Source of the DNA: JAAYEL01 sp964345835
GTDB lineage: Bacteria > Bacillota > Clostridia > Tissierellales > Peptoniphilaceae
DNA length: 64,000 nucleotides
NCBI GenBank assembly: GCA_964345835.1
Contig: CAYFSL010000006.1
Location: 3,822 to 67,821, forward strand
Direction: 5' to 3'
Shown here: positions 57,586 to 64,000 of the stretch, piece after piece
How positions within the stretch are numbered: position 1 is the stretch's first letter
Layout of the letters: the number at the start of each line of letters is the position of its first letter
Made by a program: the position numbers and the translations under genes
Notes under the pieces: generated by a model
What the model saw: only the letters and a program-made list of their open reading frames with translations
Database searches by the model: none
What the model was told of the DNA's origin: nothing

Positions 57586-57995
57586 ATGAATAAAAAAAAA
57601 TTATTAATGACTTATTTAGTAATTACCAAATGAGAAAGCATAGCTTGGTTAAGATTAGATGGGAACTCGATAATTTAGAGGATTTAGTATTGAAGGAATC
57701 TAAAGCTGATTATATAGCGTATATGGAAATGAAGGATGTAGGTAAAAATCCCCAAGACCTTCTCGAAGAGAAGAAGAGCCTAGAGTATAGGCTCCATCTA
57801 AGGGATTTATTATTTGAAAAGTTAAATGAAGAACAAAAAGAGATTGTTCTATTAAAGTTTGAAAGGAAAATGAGTCCTAGAAAAATCTGTGAGACTATTT
57901 TCATATCCGAATCAACCTATTATAGGAGAATGAAGGCAATATATGAAAAATTATTAACCTTTATCGACCAATTTGAAGGACTATTCTATATTTAA
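57586..57995 (+). CDS. Sigma-70 region 4-like (ArpU/DUF1492-type) HTH protein, start split by a poly-A tract
   Basis: The uninterrupted frame from ATG 57630 gives 121 residues but has no ribosome binding site. Upstream codons in that frame continue the protein (KKIINDLFSNYQ). They would join an ATG at 57586 (MNKKK...) if the A9 run at 57592-57600 had ten A. The C-terminal half (LNEEQKEIVLLKFERKMSPRKICETIFISESTYYRRMKAIYEKL) is a sigma-region-4-like helix-turn-helix, as in ArpU-type phage late regulators and DUF1492 proteins. Either a homopolymer error, decay, or slippage could explain the break. It stands alone, without phage genes. Confidence 0.6.
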
Positions 57996-58077
57996 TTAAC
58001 TAAAAGGAGGATTGGCCTCCAAGTAGTTTCATTTTTTTAACAATGATGAAAATATTTTGTGAGACTTTTAGTTAATT
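57994..58077. terminator. Convergent-gene inverted repeat and terminator region
   Basis: AATTAACTAAAAG (57994-58006) and CTTTTAGTTAATT (58065-58077) are perfectly complementary. The left arm holds the stop of the HTH gene and the right arm the stop of the AlaX-like gene. Inside is GGAGGATTGGCCTCC, a small hairpin. Confidence 0.6.
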
Positions 58078-58692
58078 ATTATAGTAGAGGGTTAGTTTAT
58101 TGCCCTCGATATAATAGTGTGGGATTTTAAAGTCGCCAATCTCTGAAAGATTTGACAGATGAGGATACTTATATGCCCCCTTATATATGCCGGGAATATA
58201 AGTGTTATGACCAGAATTAGAGTTTCCATCTATGATTTCCAAGCCCGACTCGATATAGATTTTCATTATTTTTTCTAAGCTTATAATTAATTTTTCAGCT
58301 TCATCTTCACTTTTGACCCCGTCAATTTCCAGGGATGAAATATCTTTAGCTGTTGTGAAATTATAGGCTTCTAGGTCATGGTGCTTTCTCAAAGCATGGT
58401 CAATCAAAAACCTACTTGTAAGACTTTTGAGAATCGTCATTCTTTTTTCATGGTCTACAGACAGGGTAACCTCTAAGCCCTTGGGATTAAAGTCTAGGAC
58501 ATAGACTATGCCAAGACTTGAGTTATATGTATCTAGGGGTTTCTTACCGTTGATAAGGATATCTTCCCTAAAGCAATTAATCTTGTCATAATCTAGGGAG
58601 ATATTTCTATCAAGGGCTATATGGGTTTTATCTCTAACAAGCCTACGGACTATTTTTCCTTCTGTCTTATTTATATATGGACTGATATTCAT
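58072..58692 (-). CDS. AlaX/alanyl-tRNA editing-domain-like protein lacking zinc ligands
   Basis: A 206-residue protein starting at ATG 58692 (MNISPYINKTEG), with AGGTGAG 4 nt upstream. A longer frame to 58749 has no ribosome binding site and would overlap comEC. It aligns by eye with the second additional domain of AlaRS/ThrRS and free AlaX proteins: VDHEKRMTILKSLTSRFLI stands where VD..R......HTAQHLL is usual, FTTAKDISSLEIDG at the strand after it, and YPHLSNLSEIGDFKI where CGGTHV...GEIG.FKI is expected. Both His of HxxxH and the Cys of CxxxH are replaced, and only one His remains. It is therefore probably not a normal zinc editing enzyme. The family call is by pattern only. Confidence 0.55.
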   Translation of the reverse strand: MNISPYINKTEGKIVRRLVRDKTHIALDRNISLDYDKINCFREDILINGKKPLDTYNSSLGIVYVLDFNPKGLEVTLSVDHEKRMTILKSLTSRFLIDHALRKHHDLEAYNFTTAKDISSLEIDGVKSEDEAEKLIISLEKIMKIYIESGLEIIDGNSNSGHNTYIPGIYKGAYKYPHLSNLSEIGDFKIPHYYIEGNKLTLYYNN

Positions 58693-58736
58693 TTTCTCAC
58701 CTCTTATATCATTATAGCAAAAGAGAGGTAAAAAGT

Positions 58737-60953
58737 ATGAAAAGGCCAATAATATTCTTAGCAGGGATGATGCTTTTAGGGGTGTTTATTTATGAGAAGA
58801 TTATACCCGATGGATACTTGTTTTCCTTAGTTGTAATATGCCTTATTTATGGTCTTTTAAATAGAAAGACTAGGTTTTTACTTGGGATAGGATTTTTATT
58901 GCTTTCCATGGGAAATGCCCACCTAATTTCATCTCCGACTAGGCTTGCGGGCAGGAATTTTACTAGGACGATGATAACCATAGAAGATAGGAAGGCTTTT
59001 GATAAGTCCTTCCAATATATAGCTTATGTAAATCTACCTGACTCTAAGGGATTTAGGGCAGTTTACTACGATGATAAATACTATGAAATTGGAAGACTTC
59101 TTCAAGCAAATATATCTTGTGACTTAGTTGATTCAAGGGCGAATTTCTTGACTTTTAATTACAGGAATTATTTGAAATCTAGGAGGGTCTTTATAGCTAT
59201 AAAGGCTTGGTCAATTGAGGAACTTTCTGAGACTGACCAGCTCCTAACATTTAGGCAAAAAGCTAGGAAATACATTGAGAGCAATATTGAAAAAGGCCTT
59301 TCTAAAAAGGCTAGCCTCTTTGCTAAAAGCCTGGTCCTAGGAGATAAGTCTATAGGTAAAGAGGAACTGGATGACTTCAATAAGATTGGGTTATCCCATA
59401 TCTTGGCCATATCTGGTCTCCACCTTTCGGTAATTATAGGGCTTTTTGATAAGATAGGCGTATATTTTTTTAAGGATAAGAAGCTATATAGCATAATAGT
59501 TATTTCCCTTTTAGGGGCTTACGGCTATGTAATTAGCTTTCCCATTTCCCTTATTAGGGCTCTTTTGATGTATTCACTTAAGAGGATTTATATAGAAACT
59601 AGGCAGCTTGGTGACAGCCTGACCCAGGTGGGGATGAGTTTTTTTATAATTCTTTTATTAAACCCCTATTATATCTACAATCCGGGGCTGTGGTTTTCAT
59701 ATTCGGCAGTATTTGGCATAAACTATCTCTTTCCAAGGCTAATATCTAACTTCAAGGGGGTGAAGGTCGTTGGAAAAATCCTTCTAGCTAGCCTATCTAT
59801 CCAATTATCCCTTCTTCCCTTCCAACTTTATTACACAGGATCCATAAACCTTCTATCAATCCTAGTTAATTTACTAGTTGTCCCTATTACAGGAATACTA
59901 GTAACCCTGTCTTTTACCAGCTTTATTTTAGGAAGTTTTCTTCCCATTTTCCTAGCCTATCTATTAGATGGGGCGACCCAATATGTATTACAGCTAGTGG
60001 AATATTTTTCTAGTTTTAAAGTTTTTAATTTAGATTATTCAAAATTTTTGGCCATCTATGTACCTGCCTATTATTTTATCCTTTTAGCCAGCCTAAATCT
60101 AAATAGGATAAAGCTTTCAAAAAGGGAAAGGGTCTATGACTATATGGCCTATACCCTTGCCTTAGTCCTTTCAATTAATGCGTTTAAGGGCCTACTGGTA
60201 ACCGCCAGGGTAAATTTTATAGACTGTGGGCAAGCAGATGCAATTCTCCTAAGGAGTAGGGGGACAAGTGTCATGATAGACCTTGGTGGAAATATCATGA
60301 GGGCTGAGAAGTCGGGAAAAGATCTCTATGAATATTTAAAAAAGAATGGGGTTAATAAGCTTGACTATGTATTTTTATCCCATGAGGACTACGACCACGT
60401 GGGAAATATCTATAGCCTACATAAGTTAATCGCCATAGACAGGCTCTATATCGGCCGTGAATATATAAAGAGTCTTCCCATCAAAGCGGACCTAGTCAAT
60501 AAGGGGGATAACTTCACTGTAGGAAATATTTTCTTGTCTGTCGTATATGATGGCAAGGAGGATATAAAATCAAATGATTCTTCTATGGTAATAAGGGCTA
60601 GGATTGGCGAAAAAGACCTGCTCTTTATGGGGGACCAAGAAAAAAACGAGATGGAAGTGGCTGATAGGAAAGCGGAAATATTAAAAGTAAGTCACCATGG
60701 GTCTAAAAATGCAAGTTCCCTGGACTTTTTACAAGCGATTGCCCCCAAATATGCAATTATATCGGCAGGAAAAAACAACAGGTATGGCCATCCTTCAAAA
60801 GAAACCCTGGCCCGCCTAGACCATTTAAAAATCCCCTACCTCACTACCATAGACCAAGGAAATATTGAAATAGTCTTTATTGGTCGGAGTTATTATATTA
60901 AGACCTATTATAGGAAGTATTCACTTAAGGAATTATTTTTGATGTTGATATAG
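58737..60953 (+). CDS. comEC: ComEC/Rec2 DNA uptake channel protein
   Basis: A 738-residue polytopic membrane protein for transport of single-stranded DNA during natural transformation. The N-terminal DUF4131-like region (about 1-190) is followed by the competence domain (GLSHILAISGLHLSVIIGLFDK near 225 and several helices to about 480). The C-terminal metallo-beta-lactamase-like domain (about 490-725) has FIDCGQADAILLRS and the metal motif SHEDYDHVGN, plus KVSHHGSKNASS. No frame damage is seen. comEA or other competence genes are not in the window. AGAGGT precedes ATG. Confidence 0.94.
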   Translation: MKRPIIFLAGMMLLGVFIYEKIIPDGYLFSLVVICLIYGLLNRKTRFLLGIGFLLLSMGNAHLISSPTRLAGRNFTRTMITIEDRKAFDKSFQYIAYVNLPDSKGFRAVYYDDKYYEIGRLLQANISCDLVDSRANFLTFNYRNYLKSRRVFIAIKAWSIEELSETDQLLTFRQKARKYIESNIEKGLSKKASLFAKSLVLGDKSIGKEELDDFNKIGLSHILAISGLHLSVIIGLFDKIGVYFFKDKKLYSIIVISLLGAYGYVISFPISLIRALLMYSLKRIYIETRQLGDSLTQVGMSFFIILLLNPYYIYNPGLWFSYSAVFGINYLFPRLISNFKGVKVVGKILLASLSIQLSLLPFQLYYTGSINLLSILVNLLVVPITGILVTLSFTSFILGSFLPIFLAYLLDGATQYVLQLVEYFSSFKVFNLDYSKFLAIYVPAYYFILLASLNLNRIKLSKRERVYDYMAYTLALVLSINAFKGLLVTARVNFIDCGQADAILLRSRGTSVMIDLGGNIMRAEKSGKDLYEYLKKNGVNKLDYVFLSHEDYDHVGNIYSLHKLIAIDRLYIGREYIKSLPIKADLVNKGDNFTVGNIFLSVVYDGKEDIKSNDSSMVIRARIGEKDLLFMGDQEKNEMEVADRKAEILKVSHHGSKNASSLDFLQAIAPKYAIISAGKNNRYGHPSKETLARLDHLKIPYLTTIDQGNIEIVFIGRSYYIKTYYRKYSLKELFLMLI

Positions 60954-60970
60954 GGAGAAATCATACGGGG

Positions 60971-61070
60971 NNNNNNNNNNNNNNNNNNNNNNNNNNNNNN
61001 NNNNNNNNNNNNNNNNNNNNNNNNNNNNNNNNNNNNNNNNNNNNNNNNNNNNNNNNNNNNNNNNNNNNNN
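60971..61070. other. Assembly gap of 100 N after comEC
   Basis: Exactly 100 N, 17 bp after the comEC stop. The edges (CATACGGGG and CCAGCTATAAC) do not repeat each other, so the length and content are unknown. A gene such as holA often follows comEC, but nothing here shows it. Confidence 0.95.
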
Positions 61071-61105
61071 CCAGCTATAACTAACCCTATTTAAGGTTTA
61101 GATTT

Positions 61106-61125
61106 AGCTTGAGAAAGCTTTTTAT
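61106..61125 (+). terminator. Small plus-strand terminator after the gap
   Basis: AGCTT and AAGCT pair around GAGA, followed by TTTTA. A larger inverted repeat (TTTAGATTT/AAATCTAAA) surrounds it. It would end whatever transcript crosses the gap from comEC. Confidence 0.5.
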
Positions 61126-61149
61126 CATTTAAAAATCTAAAATAATGCC

Positions 61150-61203
61150 ATGAAAAAACTTACCCAAAAAGTTGATTTTTGGTCTAACTTTTTGGGTAAG
61201 TTT
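61150..61203 (-). terminator. Perfect 18-bp hairpin terminator of rodA
   Basis: Arms 61156-61173 and 61186-61203 are perfectly complementary (core ACTTACCCAAAAAGTT) around a 12-nt loop. On the minus strand the stem runs into a T-run, 31 bp after the rodA stop. Confidence 0.88.
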
Positions 61204-61234
61204 ATAAACTGCTTGCTACGGTTAAAAGTTGTAA

Positions 61235-62359
61235 TTAGAAGTCCAGAGGTTTTTTTAAGGCTCCTATAGTTAAAACAAGGGAGACACATGCCAGGTTAAC
61301 CATTTGGAAGGTTCCTCCATTTGAGAAAAATGGTAGGGGTATTCCAGTAACAGGCATAATCCTCATGGTCATTCCCACATTTTCAAATATGTGGATGAAA
61401 AACATAGCAGCTACCCCAACTGATAGGCTGGCTCCAAATAGGCTTGGAGATCTAAGGGCTATGAATAGCATCCTAATAATCATTATTAGATATAAGCCTA
61501 AGACTACAGCTCCTCCTATAAAGCCGAACTCCTCTATGAGAACAGGGAAGATATAGTCAGTGTGCTGAAGGGGTATATAGTCATTTTGTGCCATGGGGCC
61601 TTGCTTATACCCCCGGCCAGTTAAGCCTCCCGACCCTATAGCTATATAGCCCCTCTCCATCTGAAGGCCTGTCCCTAGGGAGTCTCTAGAAGGATCTATA
61701 AAGTTTAGGATACGCTCCTTTTGGTAGGGAGCCATCTTATTCCATATTAAAGGGAAGGCAATGGTTCCTAAAAGGATAATAACTATTAGGAAAATGGCAA
61801 GGACTGTAAGCAGGGTTTTGGTGTTTATGCCTGATGCAAAAAACATAGCTGCTGTAATAAATAGTACAACGGCTGCTGTACCAACGTCTTCCTGCTTTAC
61901 AATAAGGGCAACGGGGATAAGGGCTAGTACAAAGTAGGAAATGACAAACTTCAAACTATTGGCATTGGCCTTATTATCATCTATGAAGGCCGCTAAAAAA
62001 AGTATCAAGAAGACTTTTACAAACTCTGATGGCTGGATGCTCACTGGGCCTAATCTTATCCATAGATTTGCTCCCCACTCTTCTTTTCCTGTACCGAATA
62101 GTATGGTAGCCAATAGAAGGCCAGCAATAATTAAGTAGATAAACCATTTTAGCTTCTTAAAAAGGTCAAATTCTAAAAAATAGATTAAGAAAAATATGAA
62201 AAAACCAATAATTGTGGCGATTATCTGGGATTTGATATTTCCTCTAGCTGATTGTATTGCTGAATCTAAGACGAATAATCCGAAGATTACCAGTGCAAGT
62301 ACTGAAAGGATTAAGATCGAATCCAACCGTCTGAAATCTTTTTTGTTGCTGTTAAACAT
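61235..62359 (-). CDS. rodA: RodA/FtsW-family (SEDS) peptidoglycan glycosyltransferase
   Basis: A 374-residue polytopic membrane protein with about ten helices. SEDS proteins polymerise lipid II into glycan strands, paired with a class B penicillin-binding protein. Landmarks: WIRLGPVSIQPSEFVKVFLILFLAAF near 98-125, the KQEDVGTAAV segment near 155-165 that contains the essential Asp, and FEN VGMTMRIMPVTGIPLPFFSNGG near 325-350. Elongation (RodA) rather than division (FtsW) is favoured by sequence and isolation from the dcw cluster. Ribosome binding site GGAGCAA precedes ATG. Confidence 0.93.
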   Translation of the reverse strand: MFNSNKKDFRRLDSILILSVLALVIFGLFVLDSAIQSARGNIKSQIIATIIGFFIFFLIYFLEFDLFKKLKWFIYLIIAGLLLATILFGTGKEEWGANLWIRLGPVSIQPSEFVKVFLILFLAAFIDDNKANANSLKFVISYFVLALIPVALIVKQEDVGTAAVVLFITAAMFFASGINTKTLLTVLAIFLIVIILLGTIAFPLIWNKMAPYQKERILNFIDPSRDSLGTGLQMERGYIAIGSGGLTGRGYKQGPMAQNDYIPLQHTDYIFPVLIEEFGFIGGAVVLGLYLIMIIRMLFIALRSPSLFGASLSVGVAAMFFIHIFENVGMTMRIMPVTGIPLPFFSNGGTFQMVNLACVSLVLTIGALKKPLDF

Positions 62360-62430
62360 GATTGCTCCTTATATCTTATGTTACAATAATAAAGGTATTA
62401 TAACTTATAAGAGGTATTAATAAAAGAAAA

Positions 62431-63096
62431 ATGGCTGATAAAAAAAGATATTATTTAAGGAAAGATGAAAAATTAGAGGCTATCAATACAATACTAGCCA
62501 CTTACCCGGATGCTAGGGCTGAACTTAATTACACCAATCCTTTTGAGCTCCTTATAGCTACAATCCTATCTGCCCAGTGTACAGATGTAAGGGTAAACAT
62601 CGTGACAGAGGACTTATTTAAAAAATATAAAAGACCAGAGGACTATGTAAAGGTTGACGTAAAGGAGCTTGAACAGGATATCAAGACCTGTGGTCTTTAT
62701 AAAAGCAAGGCTAAAAACATTAAGCTTTGCTCTCAACAATTGGTGGAAGAATTCTCATCAGAGGTTCCTAAAGACCTTGAAGACCTCCAAAAACTAGCGG
62801 GTGTGGGGAGAAAGACCGCAAATGTAGTAGTGTCTAATGCCTTTGGCACCCCAGCTATTGCAGTTGATACCCATGTGTTTAGGGTGGCAAATAGGATTGG
62901 ACTGGCGAAGGCCAAAGATGTGATTGAGACTGAAAGACAGCTACAAAGGGCAATACCTAGAGACAAGTGGACAAGGGCCCACCATGCCCTTATATTTCAT
63001 GGAAGGAGGGTCTGCAAGGCTAGAAAGCCTGATTGTGAGCTATGTCCTGTGAATGAACTTTGCATATATTATAATAAGGGGATTAAAAAGCTATAG
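62431..63096 (+). CDS. nth: Endonuclease III
   Basis: A 221-residue base-excision-repair DNA glycosylase/AP lyase for oxidised pyrimidines. The helix-hairpin-helix LAGVGRKTANVVV carries the catalytic Lys near residue 130, and the catalytic Asp lies in AIAVDTHVFRVANRI near 148. The C-terminal 4Fe-4S site is CKARKPDCELCPVNELC. ATG 62431 has only a weak upstream AGAGG at about 17 nt, and no better start exists. The promoter region is shared with divergent rodA (71 bp). Confidence 0.95.
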   Translation: MADKKRYYLRKDEKLEAINTILATYPDARAELNYTNPFELLIATILSAQCTDVRVNIVTEDLFKKYKRPEDYVKVDVKELEQDIKTCGLYKSKAKNIKLCSQQLVEEFSSEVPKDLEDLQKLAGVGRKTANVVVSNAFGTPAIAVDTHVFRVANRIGLAKAKDVIETERQLQRAIPRDKWTRAHHALIFHGRRVCKARKPDCELCPVNELCIYYNKGIKKL

Positions 63097-63206
63097 GATA
63101 ATATATGAACAAAATTTTATATAAGTTTAAATAAAGTAAAAACCACTGACTAACAGAATACTAATTACTCTAAAGCTAAGGGAACAGTTTGATATGTAAA
63201 AAGGAG

Positions 63207-63230
63207 GCTAGATTTTTTTCTAACCTCCGT
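63207..63230. terminator. Hairpin next to the dispersed repeat, copy 3
   Basis: GGAGG (63203-63207) and CCTCC (63224-63228) pair around an AT-rich loop, 15 bp before the repeat, the same layout as at 38488-38515. Confidence 0.45.
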
Positions 63231-63243
63231 GAATTTTTACAAT

Positions 63244-63275
63244 AACTCTTCACCAACACTATTTGACAAAGAGCC
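63244..63275 (+). repeat. IS-end-like dispersed repeat, copy 3
   Basis: A 32-bp sequence starting AACTCTTCACCAAC and ending GACAAAGAGCC; 30/32 identical to 38532-38563. It lies 147 bp after nth. No transposase is adjacent. Confidence 0.65.
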
Positions 63276-63348
63276 CTTATTCTTTAACATTTATGGAATC
63301 AGGGCTAAAATATTAGCGCTTATCCGCTAAAAAACGAGATTATAATAA

Positions 63349-63877
63349 TTATTTAAGTTTGATTGCCAACTTATAATATTCATCTATATTCTCAAATTGC
63401 TTTTGAGCTTCATTGCTATTATAGAATTTAAAAACTACTTCATCTTTAGAAACTGAAAGATTATATTTTAAAAGCATATTGGAACCGCCTTCTTTTGCTT
63501 CATTGACCTTAAGATTAATTTTTTCAAATGAATTTAGCTCAGCCATATCTTCGTCAAAAGCCCAATTACCTACAAGATCTATTTGAGCTAGGATAATTTC
63601 AAAATCCTTTCCACCTTTCAAATCTATTTTTATTTCATCAGAAATTTTTTTATCGCTTAGGTAGTCCACTTTATTGATTTCTTTTCACTCCACCATTTGG
63701 CTCTAGTAGTATCAAAATTCTATCACCACCATAGTTATCCATCCATTTATTATAACCTATTAGGGCAACAGAGTGACCTGTTAAACCTAAATGCATACTT
63801 GTAGCTATTTCTTTGAATTCATCAAATTCTTTTAATGCATATCTATGCTTTGGAAATATATGTTTAGCATAAGACAT
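63349..63877 (-). pseudogene. Broken gene, possible cysteine-peptidase-like C-terminal fragment
   Basis: Two minus-strand frames, 63877-63671 and 63669-63349, read as one protein if a single A is removed near 63682-63685 (GGVK joins EINKVDYLSDKK). The combined sequence is about 175 residues. The first part contains GLTGHSVALIGYNKWMDNYGG, with a G-H-x-x-x-x-x-G-Y pattern like the His region of papain-fold or C39-type peptidases; this is a weak similarity. The second part is beta-rich and unrecognised. The first ATG has no clear ribosome binding site and follows a stop codon closely, so the N-terminal half may also be missing. Confidence 0.45.
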
Positions 63878-64000
63878 AATATCAGGCTACCTATTAGGTA
63901 ATATTTTAAAAATAAAATAAAGATGAGAAGAGACCATTTTAGAATTTTTTTGTTACATATAAGTAACAATTGACCGTGAAAGCAATAAAATATATGCAAA

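Noticed and set aside
1..64000. CRISPR array, toxin-antitoxin pair, restriction-modification or prophage module
   Set aside because: No regularly spaced direct repeats, no Cas proteins and no structural phage genes were found. The S24 repressor and the sigma-like ORF are isolated and do not make a prophage.

Overview
The window looks like a chromosomal segment of a low-GC, Gram-positive anaerobe. AT-rich spacers, AGGAGG-type ribosome binding sites, heavy AGG/AGA/ATA codon use, a superoxide reductase, an NCS2 purine permease, an acyl-CoA dehydrogenase linked to electron-transfer-flavoprotein sequence and Firmicutes-style gene sets (hpf-secA-prfB, Ami-type opp operon, T-box and TPP leaders) fit the Tissierellia/Peptoniphilaceae (Anaerococcus/Peptoniphilus-like). 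That placement is an inference from gene content, not a database match. The sequence is a draft scaffold: four runs of exactly 100 N (17216, 28765, 51036, 60971) mark contig joins. Two of them are flanked by the same short sequence on both sides, so the contigs probably overlap there.

Layout. 1-4892 (minus): a MacB/FtsX-type ABC exporter whose permease carries a very long heptad coiled coil. 5083-16726 (plus): HtrA protease, an unknown gene, hpf, secA, prfB with its programmed frameshift, tex, proS and a thioredoxin-like lipoprotein. 17079-23780: a complete Ami/Opp oligopeptide importer. 23931-27537: purine nucleoside phosphorylase and a UvrD-like helicase fused to an iron-sulfur RecB-type nuclease. 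27788-28764 (minus): thiT under a TPP riboswitch, and the tail of another small membrane protein cut by a gap. 29099-32722: CarD, a PIN-TRAM protein, a DUF1002 protein and ribosomal protein L25. 33088-37825 (minus): an acetyltransferase, the MetQ-MetI-MetN methionine importer behind a methionine T-box, and a purine permease. 37934-38967 (minus): a broken gene and superoxide reductase. 39155-43898 (plus): RNA methyltransferase, SpoIIE-like phosphatase, pgi, a PgpA-like protein and RNase H. Then mscL, an unknown gene, DacA-type carboxypeptidase, a HAD phosphatase, tRNA-Arg(CCU), a three-gene glycerol-3-phosphate-dehydrogenase-like redox operon, an XRE-S24 repressor divergent from a small ORF, the acyl-CoA dehydrogenase fusion, TPR protein, map, HAD-IB phosphatase, a sigma-region-4-like ORF, an AlaX-like protein divergent from comEC, rodA, nth and a broken gene at the right edge.

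Most of the window is ordinary core genome. The signals that deserve attention are between or beside genes: (1) a cluster of four DnaA-box-like sites in 86 bp upstream of hpf; (2) three dispersed copies of an IS-end-like repeat, one apparently supplying the -35 of secA; (3) a divergent XRE-S24 repressor/small-ORF pair in which the same 11-bp word sits in the spacer of both promoters in the same orientation; (4) an acyl-CoA dehydrogenase fused to only the C-terminal domain of EtfA; (5) an AlaX-like protein that seems to have lost its zinc ligands; (6) several genes broken at A-homopolymers. I found no CRISPR array, no intact transposase, no prophage and no recognisable defence system.
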